This document shows positions 1-9,153 of a DNA stretch of 64,000 nt, piece after piece (the first letter of the stretch is position 1; each line of letters opens with the position of its first letter). Where the stretch lies: positions 46,432 through 110,431 of the forward strand of contig CAZQUE010000006.1 in NCBI GenBank assembly GCA_964596185.1, written 5' to 3'. The notes below the pieces were generated by a model. It ran no database searches, was not told the origin of the DNA, and worked only from the letters and a program-made list of their open reading frames with translations. Both the position numbers and the translations under genes were made by a program. Origin of the DNA: DYKG01 sp964596185 (GTDB taxonomy: Bacteria; Muiribacteriota; Ozemobacteria; Ozemobacterales; Ozemobacteraceae).

Positions 1-534
1 CGGGTTCTCGGCAAAACACCTTTCGCTTTCACTCTGGCCATTGATGTTCTAAAAGGAATGCTCGCCGTCATTCTCACCGCCAAAGTTCTCGAAAGAAACC
101 CTCTCGCGCTTTTCGCTGCCGGCGCGGCTGCGTTAGCCGGCCACACGCTTTCTTTCTGGGTAAAATTCAAAGGCGGCAAAGGGGTTGCGTCTGGCCTGGG
201 AGTTTTCATTGCCCTTGCTCCCAAAGCCACTTTAATTACCCTGCTGGTTTTTCTTGCGGTTCTGGTTGTCAGTAGAATGGTTTCTCTTGGCTCAATTATA
301 GCTGCCGCCGCCCTGCCCTTTCTCATCTACGGATTTCAGGAAGGTGGCCCAGTCTATTACCCTTATCTTACCGGCTTTTCGGCGATTATCGCCACATTCA
401 TTATTTTCAAGCACAAAGCCAACATTAAAAGGATTCTAAAAGGCGAAGAATTGGCATTGGGACAGAAAAAACCAGATGAAACAACGACAAACGCCGTGAG
501 CGAAGCTGATGAAAAATCAGGAGAAGATCAATGA
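1..534 (+). CDS. plsY: Glycerol-3-phosphate acyltransferase PlsY, 5' end outside window
   Basis: PlsY is a membrane enzyme that moves an acyl group from acyl-phosphate to glycerol-3-phosphate, the first step of phospholipid synthesis. The frame is open from base 1 and begins inside the protein at a family-typical RVLGK stretch, so roughly the first 40 residues lie outside the window. The KFKGGKGVASGLGV loop and a preceding Gly-His are the PlsY hallmark, and several hydrophobic helices are visible. The last 25 residues are charged and low in complexity. An internal ATG at 58 is not the true start. The stop overlaps the gpsA start by four bases (ATGA), so the two consecutive steps of glycerophospholipid synthesis are translationally coupled. 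Confidence 0.93.
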   Translation, partial: RVLGKTPFAFTLAIDVLKGMLAVILTAKVLERNPLALFAAGAAALAGHTLSFWVKFKGGKGVASGLGVFIALAPKATLITLLVFLAVLVVSRMVSLGSIIAAAALPFLIYGFQEGGPVYYPYLTGFSAIIATFIIFKHKANIKRILKGEELALGQKKPDETTTNAVSEADEKSGEDQ

Positions 535-1541
535 GATTTGCAGTCTTGGGTGCGGGTTCCTGGGGAACCACTCTAGCAAACCTTCTTTGTGATAACGGAC
601 ATCAAGTCGTTCTCTGGGCCCGCGAAAAAGAAGTTGTAGAAGGCATAAACAACGAGCGTCACAACCCATTTTTTGTAAGTCACCTGCGGCTTAATCCTGC
701 CCTGGTTGCCGTTCCCTCAATCGATACCGCCCTTGAAAATGCTGATTTTGCATTGACCTCTATTCCGTCTGGCTTCATCAAAGAAACCCTTAGTCCCTAC
801 GGCAAAAAACTTTCTGGACTGCAAGGAATCATCAACGTCGCCAAAGGTTTTGAAAGAGGCACCGGCAAGCGAATATCGCAACTCTTATGTGATATTATCG
901 GTGCTGAACCAGAAGGTGCAAACGACATCGTTGCCAGCCTTTCCGGGCCAAATCTGGCCGATGAAGTGGCAATGAAAAAGCTGGGAGCTTCTGTCGTTGC
1001 CACACACAAGGAACAACTGGCAAGGATTTTCCAGCAATGCTTTTCCAACAACTACTTCAGGATTTATCGACAGACAGATCGAACCGGCGTTGAGCTTGGC
1101 GGCACCTTGAAAAACATCTTTGCCATCGGCGCTGGTATAGTTGACGGACTCGAGCTTGGCGACAACGCGAAAGCCGCCTATCTGACCAGGAGCCTTCATG
1201 AACTGGTAAGACTCGGTACCGCCCTTGGCGGTGACATTCAGACATTTTACGGGCTGGCCGGGCTTGGCGACCTTATGGCAACCACCTCTTCGCCATTATC
1301 AAGAAATCATCGACTTGGGCAGGCAATTGCACAGGGAAGAACCCTGCATGAAATTACCGCTTCGTCGAAAATGGTCGTCGAAGGCGTTGAAACTGCAAAA
1401 ATTGCAAGCGAATGGGGCAAAAAACTAACTCTTCCGCTTCCAATTACCGAAGAATTATGTAGGGTTTTATTTGCAGATTGTCCACCCGAGATTGCGGCCA
1501 AAAATTTGATGAGTCGCTCCCTCAAAGCAGAAAATGACTAA
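531..1541 (+). CDS. gpsA: Glycerol-3-phosphate dehydrogenase [NAD(P)+]
   Basis: GpsA reduces dihydroxyacetone phosphate to sn-glycerol-3-phosphate in the cytoplasm, feeding PlsY. The 336-residue length is normal for the family. The Rossmann motif GAGSWGTTLA is at residues 7-16. The SLSGPNLADEVA segment (about 137-147) and the ELGGTLKNIFAIGAG block with the catalytic lysine near residue 194 are intact, as is the AGLGDLMATTSSPLSRNH segment near 243-260. It overlaps plsY by four bases and is followed 15 bases later by a VanW-family gene, so the three are probably co-transcribed. Confidence 0.97.
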   Translation: MRFAVLGAGSWGTTLANLLCDNGHQVVLWAREKEVVEGINNERHNPFFVSHLRLNPALVAVPSIDTALENADFALTSIPSGFIKETLSPYGKKLSGLQGIINVAKGFERGTGKRISQLLCDIIGAEPEGANDIVASLSGPNLADEVAMKKLGASVVATHKEQLARIFQQCFSNNYFRIYRQTDRTGVELGGTLKNIFAIGAGIVDGLELGDNAKAAYLTRSLHELVRLGTALGGDIQTFYGLAGLGDLMATTSSPLSRNHRLGQAIAQGRTLHEITASSKMVVEGVETAKIASEWGKKLTLPLPITEELCRVLFADCPPEIAAKNLMSRSLKAEND

Positions 1542-1556
1542 ACAAGGAGCAAATTC

Positions 1557-2801
1557 ATGAAGAATACGTTTGGGAAATTAATTGCCATTGCAGCAATAAT
1601 TTTGGTGCTGCTGGCAGTTTTTTATGGAATCAGGCATTTTCAAAAACAGATTCCATCGACAGAACCACAGATTTCAACCAAACAGCCCGCTGATAATAAA
1701 CCGGTAGAGATGACCAGAAAGAAAACTGTTGATGTAAAATTTATCGACGGTGAGCACGAGATTTCATTCAAACAGGTGCCTCTTTATTCAGTAACTCTAC
1801 AGGAAGACAAGGCGGCAACCATGACCGTAGACGGCAACCTTATGAAAGCCCTTGTTGAAAAAATACCGAATACCGCCACCCAGACAGCCGTGCCAAGCCA
1901 ATTGAAAAAAGCTGCAGCCGGAAACCTGGATCGACTTACTCGAGGTGGCGAAATTGAGCAGATCGATCGCAACAAAACTCTTGCCGCTCTTGAGAAAGCG
2001 ATCAAAGAGGCGCCTCAGGCCGCGACGATTACTGTGGATGTTTTTACTGCTTCTGGGGAAGGTCCTGAAAGTTTCAAGCAAAAGAGAATAGAAATGGGAT
2101 TCACAACACTTATTGCCTCCTTTTCAACCCTGCACGAAGGACACATCGACGACGAAGGCCGCAACGTCAATCTCGCTCTCGCCGCCGAAAAAATTGATGG
2201 AATAATAGTACCGCCAGGCGGAAAATTCAGCTTTAACAAAGTCGTCGGCCCAAGAACCGAAAAATGTGGTTTTAAAAAGGCCGGAGTCATCTCTCAGGGG
2301 AAGGTTATCCCCGGTCTGGGCGGAGGAATCTGTCAGGTGAGCACCACCCTTTATCGAACCGCCTTGCAAGCCGGCCTGAAAATTGACGAAAGACACAATC
2401 ATTCAATTTATGACGGCATCGAATATGCCGACAGAGGCCTTGACGCTGCAGTTGCCTGGGGCTACAAGGATTTTAAATTTTCGAATTCACTTGATCTGCC
2501 AGTTCTGATTTCGGCCAAGGCCGGGCCTGGAAGTGTGGCAATAGAGCTATTCGCCGAAAGAGTTCCATTTGAATCAGTAGTTCTTGAAACCAGAAATGAA
2601 AAAGTCCATCCGTTCCGCACCGAAATCAAAAAGAACCACAAATTGAAAAAAGGCGACCGGAAAATCCTGCATCCCGGAGTAACCGGGTACTCGATTGAAA
2701 CCTATAGAATCATAACCAGAAAAGATGGCAAAACCCGTGAAGAGCGAATGAGCAAGGATAGATATCTGACCTTCAACCGTATCGAGGAGACAAATAATTG
2801 A
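1557..2801 (+). CDS. VanW-family membrane-anchored protein
   Basis: The 414-residue protein has one N-terminal membrane helix (about 8-24) and an exported remainder. Residues about 185-315 match the VanW domain: PGGKFSFNKVVGPRT, then a GGGICQVSTTLYRTAL block and RHNHS, ending in a WGYKDFKFSN stretch. Biochemical roles of VanW proteins are unclear, and an envelope location is likely. The C-terminal 90 residues are basic and beta-rich, in the position where many relatives carry a G5 domain, but I cannot confirm one. VanW here does not imply vancomycin resistance, since no other van gene is present. The stop overlaps the next start (TTGA). Confidence 0.85.
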   Translation: MKNTFGKLIAIAAIILVLLAVFYGIRHFQKQIPSTEPQISTKQPADNKPVEMTRKKTVDVKFIDGEHEISFKQVPLYSVTLQEDKAATMTVDGNLMKALVEKIPNTATQTAVPSQLKKAAAGNLDRLTRGGEIEQIDRNKTLAALEKAIKEAPQAATITVDVFTASGEGPESFKQKRIEMGFTTLIASFSTLHEGHIDDEGRNVNLALAAEKIDGIIVPPGGKFSFNKVVGPRTEKCGFKKAGVISQGKVIPGLGGGICQVSTTLYRTALQAGLKIDERHNHSIYDGIEYADRGLDAAVAWGYKDFKFSNSLDLPVLISAKAGPGSVAIELFAERVPFESVVLETRNEKVHPFRTEIKKNHKLKKGDRKILHPGVTGYSIETYRIITRKDGKTREERMSKDRYLTFNRIEETNN

Positions 2802-4159
2802 AAAAGATTGTTTTAGTCTGTTTGCTGATGCTGGCAAGCGTCGGTCATGCACTTGATCTTTCAGATTATGTGGTAAGAGGCTTTGAAGGCAAGGGTCCGC
2901 TCGAATTCAATACCCCGGAAGATTTGCTCATTACCGCAGATGGCCGCATAGTCGTTGCCGACCAGAAGAATAACCGTCTGCAGGTTTTAACCAAAGATGG
3001 CGACTTTATCAGGTTCATTCCACAAATGCCCTCTTTAAATGAAAATATTGATCCTGCAGTAAAAGCAGCTGCACAACAAAATTTCGAGCAACTGCAAAAA
3101 TTGATGAAAAAGCCCACGGGACTAGCTTTTGGCCCTGAAGGCAAACTATACATTAGTTGCCAGGACACCGATATAATCGCCATTGTTGATTTCGAATCGG
3201 GAAATCTTCTTGGAACGCTTTGCAAATCAGGTAAAGGCCAGGGCGAGCTTCGATCACCAATGGATATAGACCTGAGCCACGATGGCAGAATCGCAGTAGC
3301 TGAATGGCGCAATCAACGGGTTCAGATTCTTGACGGCGAAGGCAAATGCCTGCGCGAAATCATTTACAACGAAGAAACTAAAAGGGGATATAAACCGGTT
3401 TCACCCCGAGGCGTCTTCTGGACAATTGAAGGCAAACTTCTCGTCGCTTATCCGATTTTTAACCAGGTTGTCTGCTGGAATGTCGAATCAGGCCAGATCG
3501 AGTGGCGATATGGCATTAAAGGCCGAGACCGCGGCATGCTCAACAACCCTTCCTACATTTCCAACGCCCCTGAAGGTCGCTTTCTTATTGCCGACACCCT
3601 TAACCATCGAATTGTAGAGATAACCCGCGATGGGAAATATCATTACAATTATCCGATCAGAAAAGGTTCTGGGCCGGGTCGACTGATTTCTCCACGCGGT
3701 CTGATGGTAAATCAGGAAGAGACCCTGGTGGTATCCGATCAGGGCAATAACCGCATTCACCTTTTCCAGCCTGGTCAGGCAACAATAATGCTCAGGGAAG
3801 TTAAACAGCTGGCGCTGAAAGATGACTGGGCAACAGCCATGCCCAAGATTGAAAGGATACTCTATTTAAAGCCCAATGAGGCACAAGCACGTGAACTTAT
3901 GGTCAATGCTCTTTATTATTTTGGCGACAAGGCATTTGCTGAAGGTGACTTTCTCAGGGCCGAAGAATACTTCCGCCGGGTATTAAGGTATCGTCCTGAT
4001 GATCCCAATATTCCCCAAAAACTCGATGCAATTTTCTGGGCTTCAAATCAGGGCTTGATTGCAAACGTCGTTTTTGGCATCATAGCTGTCATCATTGCGT
4101 TGATTTTAATCTGGATCCTGAAAACGATTATTTCCAGGTTTATTTTCAGCAGAACATAA
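2798..4159 (+). CDS. Secreted NHL beta-propeller/TPR protein with C-terminal membrane anchor
   Basis: The start is a TTG that overlaps the upstream stop by four bases. A signal peptide (about 1-18) is followed by at least five NHL-type repeats, recognisable by recurring D-x-x-N-N-R or N-Q-R-(V/I)-Q-(I/V)-(L/F) endings (VVADQKNNRLQVL, EWRNQRVQIL, DTLNHRIVEI, DQGNNRIHLF). A TPR-like helical stretch follows (about 330-415), and a membrane helix closes the protein (about 425-448). It probably acts outside the cytoplasmic membrane as a protein-binding scaffold. No catalytic motif is visible. It sits between a VanW gene and lepA with short gaps. Confidence 0.75.
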   Translation: MKKIVLVCLLMLASVGHALDLSDYVVRGFEGKGPLEFNTPEDLLITADGRIVVADQKNNRLQVLTKDGDFIRFIPQMPSLNENIDPAVKAAAQQNFEQLQKLMKKPTGLAFGPEGKLYISCQDTDIIAIVDFESGNLLGTLCKSGKGQGELRSPMDIDLSHDGRIAVAEWRNQRVQILDGEGKCLREIIYNEETKRGYKPVSPRGVFWTIEGKLLVAYPIFNQVVCWNVESGQIEWRYGIKGRDRGMLNNPSYISNAPEGRFLIADTLNHRIVEITRDGKYHYNYPIRKGSGPGRLISPRGLMVNQEETLVVSDQGNNRIHLFQPGQATIMLREVKQLALKDDWATAMPKIERILYLKPNEAQARELMVNALYYFGDKAFAEGDFLRAEEYFRRVLRYRPDDPNIPQKLDAIFWASNQGLIANVVFGIIAVIIALILIWILKTIISRFIFSRT

Positions 4160-4171
4160 GAGGTCAAACCC

Positions 4172-5971
4172 TTGTCACAGAAAAGAATTCGCAACTTCTG
4201 CATCATTGCACACATCGACCACGGAAAATCAACTCTGGCCGACCGTCTTATCGAAAGCACTTCAACGGTTAGCAAGAGAGAAATGAAAGAACAACTGCTC
4301 GACTCGATGGACCTGGAAAGAGAACGGGGAATAACCATCAAGGCTCAGGCAGTGCGCATGTTTTATACGGCTAAAGATGGCCACGAATACACCCTTAACC
4401 TTATCGACACCCCTGGGCACGTCGATTTTTCCTATGAAGTTTCCCGATCGATCGCCGCCTGCGAGGGCGCGCTTCTGGTAGTTGACGCAAGTCAGGGAGT
4501 AGAAGCACAAACAATGGCAAACGCCACCCTCGCTCTGGCACAAGATCTGGAGATCATTCCGGTCATCAACAAGATAGATCTGCCTGCGTCTGATCCAGAC
4601 AAGGTTAAAGAAGAAATAGAATCCCTCATCGGGGTTGATTGTTCAGACGCAATTCTGGTTTCTGCGAAAGAAGGTATTGGCATACCTGAACTACTCGAAA
4701 GAATTGTCGAAAGAGTGCCGCCGCCGGTTGGTGAAGCCTCAGCTCCTCTTCGAGCGCTGGTTTTTGATGCCAAATATGACTCATACAAAGGCGTTGTCGT
4801 CTATTGCCGAATCGTCGATGGCGAATTCAAACTTGGCGATAAGATAAAATTTCTCGCCACCGATGCTGCTTTTGAAATACTTGAGGCCGGCGTTTTTACT
4901 CCTAAACCGATAATTCAGGATCGTATCACCACCGGAAACGTTGGTTTTTTCTGCGCTTCAATCAAAGAAATGGGACATGTTAACATCGGCGACACGGTTG
5001 TGCTTGAAAAAAGCCCGGAAGTCAAAGCGATTCCGGGATTTCAGCAGGCCAAACAAATGGTTTTCTGCGGCCTTTATCCGGTTGAGGCAAACGAATTCAA
5101 CGAATTGCGCAGCGCTCTCGAAAAGCTGACTCTCAATGATTCAAGCCTTTCCTATATTCCTGAAAATTCTCTGGCACTTGGTTTTGGCTTTAGATGCGGC
5201 TTTTTGGGGCTTCTTCACATGGAAATCATTCAAGAGCGCCTGGAGCGAGAATACAATCTGGATCTGGTAACCACGGCTCCAAACGTCGTCTATGAAGTTC
5301 TTACCGTCGATGGAACTTCCATAGAAATCGATTCTCCCGCCAAATTGCCTGAATACAATGAAATTGAAGAAATCCGTGAGCCTTTCGTTCATTGCACAAT
5401 ATTCATGCCCAAGGACTATATAGGTACAATTATGGAACTTGGACAGGAGCGCCGCGGAGTTATGAAACACATGGAATTCATTTCGGAAAACCGTGTGTCG
5501 ATATCTTTCGATCTACCCTTGTCAGAGATTGTTGTCGATTTCTACGATAAGCTTAAAAGCCGAACCCGCGGCTATGCATCGATGGACTACGAACATATCG
5601 GCAACCGGGCTGCCGAAATTTCAAGAGTCGATATTTTGGTAAACGGCGAAAAAGTCGATGCCCTGTCTTTCATGTGTCACCGCGAAAGGGCAGAGTATCG
5701 TGGCCGGGCAGTCATTGCCAAGCTGCGCAAACTAATTCCGCGCCATCAGTTTCAGATACCACTTCAGGCAGCGATTGGTGCAAAAATTATCGCCCGCGAA
5801 AACATTCCCGCTTATCGCAAAGATGTTACCGCAAAATGTTACGGTGGTGATATTTCCCGAAAACGCAAGCTGCTCGAAAAACAAAAAGAAGGCAAAAAGC
5901 GCATGAAAATGGTTGGTCGGGTCGAGATACCGCAAAAGGCCTTTATGTCGGTACTGCGCCCCGAAGACTGA
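4172..5971 (+). CDS. lepA: Elongation factor 4 (LepA), ribosome back-translocating GTPase
   Basis: LepA is a ribosome-binding translational GTPase. The 599-residue length is standard. The G motifs are complete: AHIDHGKST (13-21), RGIT (52-55), DTPGH (79-83), NKID (133-136) and SAK (164-166). The C-terminal LepA-specific region, rich in Lys/Arg with a KCYGGDISRKRKLLEKQK block, is present. The chosen start is TTG at 4172, preceded by AGAGG eight bases upstream. No ATG fits, because homology begins at residue 2. The stop at 5971 directly abuts the stop of the convergent gene, and no terminator is visible between them. Confidence 0.97.
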   Translation: MSQKRIRNFCIIAHIDHGKSTLADRLIESTSTVSKREMKEQLLDSMDLERERGITIKAQAVRMFYTAKDGHEYTLNLIDTPGHVDFSYEVSRSIAACEGALLVVDASQGVEAQTMANATLALAQDLEIIPVINKIDLPASDPDKVKEEIESLIGVDCSDAILVSAKEGIGIPELLERIVERVPPPVGEASAPLRALVFDAKYDSYKGVVVYCRIVDGEFKLGDKIKFLATDAAFEILEAGVFTPKPIIQDRITTGNVGFFCASIKEMGHVNIGDTVVLEKSPEVKAIPGFQQAKQMVFCGLYPVEANEFNELRSALEKLTLNDSSLSYIPENSLALGFGFRCGFLGLLHMEIIQERLEREYNLDLVTTAPNVVYEVLTVDGTSIEIDSPAKLPEYNEIEEIREPFVHCTIFMPKDYIGTIMELGQERRGVMKHMEFISENRVSISFDLPLSEIVVDFYDKLKSRTRGYASMDYEHIGNRAAEISRVDILVNGEKVDALSFMCHRERAEYRGRAVIAKLRKLIPRHQFQIPLQAAIGAKIIARENIPAYRKDVTAKCYGGDISRKRKLLEKQKEGKKRMKMVGRVEIPQKAFMSVLRPED

Positions 5972-6589
5972 TCAAACCGACTCAAGCATTTCGTAGTAAG
6001 AATAAGAATCTGTCTGGGAACACACCAGACAGATTTTTTCTTCGCCCTGCATCTGCAGAAAAGATTCGTTACATTTGTCGCATATCGCCGCGGGCGGCAC
6101 CGGCGGTTTCTGATAATTCTTAACCTGAACCCTGGCAACATTGAAAATGTCTCTACCGTTGGCCATGAATTCTTCAACGATGATTTTTGCTGAAGCTTTT
6201 CGTGCTTCATTGTCGCTATGAACTTCGGCATTTCGTTTACGGGTGAAGAATTTGCGGGTTTCCGGCATTTTTTCTGGATCAATTTTGTCAAGATCGACGG
6301 CAACTCTATAGCCTAGACCATTATCGCGATCATAGAGCGTCAGTGCATATCTTCCGATTTGACTGAGAAGAATGAGGTATTTGTTACCAATCGTACACCC
6401 GGTTAAGAATTGAATCGCGTCTGAAAGACAAACCTGTGTCTCAGCAACTGCGCCCATTTTCTTGACCTTGCCGAGTTTTTCGCGTGCAAGAAGCACCATT
6501 TGCACCGCTATCGGAATACCTGGGGCCCTTTTAGTGTGAAACGCATAAACATTTTCGACTAAAGCAAGAAAATCGTTATCGTTCATCAT
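5972..6589 (-). CDS. FmdE-like protein with C-terminal zinc ribbon
   Basis: Residues 1-110 resemble the FmdE domain first named from formylmethanofuran dehydrogenase: an N-terminal His/Pro-Gly motif, a VCLSDAIQ block with Cys54, and FLTGCTIGN with Cys65. A zinc ribbon C170-x2-C173...C187-x2-C190 closes the protein. The family's usual H-G-x-x-C-P-G is H-T-K-R-A-P-G here, so one conserved Cys is Ala. FmdE domains occur widely outside methanogens, often next to molybdenum or tungsten enzymes, but no such genes lie nearby. AGGAGA stands five bases before the first of two tandem ATGs. The role is unknown. Metal or Fe-S binding is an inference from the cysteines. Confidence 0.75.
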   Translation of the reverse strand: MMNDNDFLALVENVYAFHTKRAPGIPIAVQMVLLAREKLGKVKKMGAVAETQVCLSDAIQFLTGCTIGNKYLILLSQIGRYALTLYDRDNGLGYRVAVDLDKIDPEKMPETRKFFTRKRNAEVHSDNEARKASAKIIVEEFMANGRDIFNVARVQVKNYQKPPVPPAAICDKCNESFLQMQGEEKICLVCSQTDSYSYYEMLESV

Positions 6590-6660
6590 TCGTCTCCTGA
6601 AAATAGCTCTGATATAAGATTGTAAACTTTTTCAGGCAAATCTGCCAGTCGCAAAAAGCT

Positions 6661-8526
6661 TTACTTTTTGTCGAGTGCGGCTCTGGCAGCGCGTTTAACT
6701 TGATTAGATGGATCGGATTTGGCAATTCTTTTAAGACAGATTTTTGCACCATCCTGGGGAAATTTGGCCAGAGATTTTACCAAAGCGTACCTGACCTCTT
6801 CTGAATAATCAGATGTCTTTTCAACCAGAAATTTAAGAGCCTTTTCATCGCCGATTCTGCCGAGAGAATTTATTGCCGAAGCTCTAACGAATTCATTTTC
6901 ATCGTCTATGACTTCTAAAAGCAGGTCGACAGCCAGTGGATCCTTGGAATCACCCAAAGCATTGGCGGCACTTCCACGAATGTTGTGATTCTTGTCGTGC
7001 AGTCCTTCACGAAATTTGTGAAGGCTTTCCGGGACATTAAGTGATTTTCCGGCATTTTTGAAAGATTCAGACATATTGGCGGATACACCAGTATCGATCT
7101 TGCCGTTGTCCTGCCCCCTCATATAATTAACAAGTTCCTGATCAAAGCGTTTCGAGGCTTCAATAAGTTCGTCGAGAATTTCAAGATTCTCCTGGCCAAT
7201 CAGAGCCATGGAAGCCTTGTAACTCAGTTCAAGATCAGAAGAGCCCAAGAAATCCCTTAGTATTTCTACCGATTCGCCGGATTTAATGTGTCCAAGTATT
7301 TCAAGCAAGGCAAGCTTGTTTTTCTTATTGGCAAATTCAAGACGATTGCGCACTTCTTTGACGACCTGTTCGCTGTCGAAACAGGCAATTGCCTTCGCTG
7401 CTGAAAAGCTCACTACTTCACTTTCATCGGCAACACAATCGAAAAGCACGTTGAGAGCCATTGGGTGTCTGGTAGCTCCCAGGGCATAGGCAACTGAAGA
7501 ACGCACATATTTGTCAGGGTCAGTAATTGCGCCAATTAAAGCCATGGTAACCGATTCTTCATGACGGCCACTCAATGCTGCGGCCGCCGAATATCTAACA
7601 GCGACATTGTCGTCTTTAAGTGCTTTTAATAATGATTCTGTCGATTTTTCGGTACCCATTCCACCAAGAGCCTCGGCGGCCATAAAGCGAACCGATTCAA
7701 CTTCATAAGGGTTTTCAAGGGCCTCTATCAGCGGATCTACAACATCTTCATTGTCCAGGCCAATTGCTGCTTTCGCCGCCATCTGACGCAACTGCTGATT
7801 ATTATCTTTCAAACCACGGATAACCAGATCTTTTCTGGGAATTGGCGTTCCATCAGATTGAAAATATTCTTTCGGCAGCTGGTCGATTTTAAAGACGACC
7901 ATTTCTTTGAAATTGTAAGGATTTTCAGCGGTGCTATCAACTTCCGGGCTTGCTTCTTTTGCTTCTTTTTCTTCTTCAGCTTCTGATTCACGAGATTCGG
8001 AAATTTCTTTCATCAGCTGAACATCATTACGTCGGGAAATTTCGAGCAAAGGTTCAATGGCGCGCGGGTCTCCAATTTTACCCAATGCATCAGCAGCGGC
8101 GGCTGAAATAGAAGAATCCGGTTCATACAAAGCCTCGATCAAAGCGGGTACAGCTTCGATCATTTTTTTATCACCCGCACAATGCATTGCGGCGATTCGC
8201 CTTTCCAGAGGAGCAGAAAAAGTCTTGATCAAAACAAGCGGATCGATTGCTTCTTCAGATTCCTTCTTAACGGGCTTAGATTCTGGGGAAACCGTTGCGT
8301 GCTCTTGTCCGGATGTAGGTGTCTTCTCAACTTCTGGAGACGCACTTTCCGAAGATTCTTTCCTGGCTGATTCGGCGCGAACAGGTTCTTTAACCGTTCC
8401 CGGCTGCCTGATTTTTTCGTTGTCAAGCTGCTCCAAAGGTTTTCTGCGGCCCATCCAGATACGGAAGACCACAACGACCAGAAGAAAAACAAACCCAACC
8501 ATAATGAAAATGTCTACTGTGCTCAT
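6661..8526 (-). CDS. Membrane-anchored HEAT-repeat protein
   Basis: The 621-residue protein has an N-terminal membrane helix (about 5-24), a highly charged Glu/Ser/Lys-rich linker (about 30-100), then many HEAT/PBS-lyase-type repeats of about 31 residues to the C-terminus. Typical units read A-x-x-A-L-G-x-I-G-D-x-(R/K)-A-(I/L)-x-x-L. An acidic insertion of about 35 residues interrupts the array after the first block (near 175-215). The helix order predicts a cytoplasmic repeat domain, if the short N-terminus is outside. It is a likely protein-interaction scaffold with no catalytic motif. It is transcribed away from the DUF3109 gene across an 81-base divergent spacer. Confidence 0.8.
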   Translation of the reverse strand: MSTVDIFIMVGFVFLLVVVVFRIWMGRRKPLEQLDNEKIRQPGTVKEPVRAESARKESSESASPEVEKTPTSGQEHATVSPESKPVKKESEEAIDPLVLIKTFSAPLERRIAAMHCAGDKKMIEAVPALIEALYEPDSSISAAAADALGKIGDPRAIEPLLEISRRNDVQLMKEISESRESEAEEEKEAKEASPEVDSTAENPYNFKEMVVFKIDQLPKEYFQSDGTPIPRKDLVIRGLKDNNQQLRQMAAKAAIGLDNEDVVDPLIEALENPYEVESVRFMAAEALGGMGTEKSTESLLKALKDDNVAVRYSAAAALSGRHEESVTMALIGAITDPDKYVRSSVAYALGATRHPMALNVLFDCVADESEVVSFSAAKAIACFDSEQVVKEVRNRLEFANKKNKLALLEILGHIKSGESVEILRDFLGSSDLELSYKASMALIGQENLEILDELIEASKRFDQELVNYMRGQDNGKIDTGVSANMSESFKNAGKSLNVPESLHKFREGLHDKNHNIRGSAANALGDSKDPLAVDLLLEVIDDENEFVRASAINSLGRIGDEKALKFLVEKTSDYSEEVRYALVKSLAKFPQDGAKICLKRIAKSDPSNQVKRAARAALDKK

Positions 8527-8607
8527 CGCCCAGAATATCGACTGACTGATACTTTTTGTTAATAATTTTTTTATGCAAACTTGCAGTTATTTTGTTAAAC
8601 TCTCGCC

Positions 8608-9153
8608 ATGCACATTATCGATGACATAATCATTTCGGATCAGGTCTGGGAAACCCGCTTTGCCTGCGACATCGGTCGATGCCTCGGCAAATGTTGCCAA
8701 TATGGGGATCTTGGCGCACCTATTAGCGAAGAAGAGGCAGAAACAATTAAAAATAACCTTGGGAATGTTCAGAGATATCTTACCCGAGAACAAATGAATT
8801 TTCTAAAAGCTGGAATAAGCGAAACCTACAAGGGTACTCTGCACATTAGAGAAATAGGTGCCAACACCCCCTGCCCGCTCTCATTCATCTCAGAAAAAAA
8901 AGAGATTCTATGTTCGCTGCATGCGCACGCGCTGACCGAAAAGATTCCACTGCTCGATGTAAAACCGCTTTGGTGCTCGATGTTCCCCCTCATTATCAAC
9001 AAAACCAGTGAGGGATGGATGGTTAATCTGCATATACCCGATTTCTGCGTCTCAATACCGAATCCACCGCCAGTTTTGCTGAGTTTTGCCCCATTGCTTG
9101 AGGTTATTTTCGGCAAAGAATGGGTTGAGAAGGTAAAGGCTGCCTACCGGTAA
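8608..9153 (+). CDS. DUF3109-type Cys-rich protein (putative metal/Fe-S binding)
   Basis: The 181-residue soluble protein carries Cys20-x4-Cys25-x3-Cys29-Cys30, a GDLGAPIS motif, then single cysteines at about 89, 102 and 123. This pattern fits DUF3109, related to the YkgJ zinc- or Fe-S-binding group. The KPLWCSMFPL segment matches the family's K-P-x-x-C-x-(L/M)-(Y/F)-P block. Function is unknown in the family. The 3' end overlaps the convergent TPR gene by ten bases. It has no signal peptide, so it is cytoplasmic. Confidence 0.75.
   Translation: MHIIDDIIISDQVWETRFACDIGRCLGKCCQYGDLGAPISEEEAETIKNNLGNVQRYLTREQMNFLKAGISETYKGTLHIREIGANTPCPLSFISEKKEILCSLHAHALTEKIPLLDVKPLWCSMFPLIINKTSEGWMVNLHIPDFCVSIPNPPPVLLSFAPLLEVIFGKEWVEKVKAAYR

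Noticed and set aside
1557..2801. VanW as glycopeptide resistance
   Set aside because: No vanA/B/H/X, vanR or vanS homologue is nearby, and VanW-domain proteins are common envelope proteins unrelated to resistance.
5972..6589. FmdE-like protein as evidence for methanogenesis
   Set aside because: No formylmethanofuran dehydrogenase or methanogenesis gene is present, and FmdE domains are widespread in bacteria.
6661..8545. Several plus-strand frames opposite the HEAT protein
   Set aside because: The minus strand carries regular repeats and a membrane helix; the others are Ser/Ala-rich shadows of repeats.
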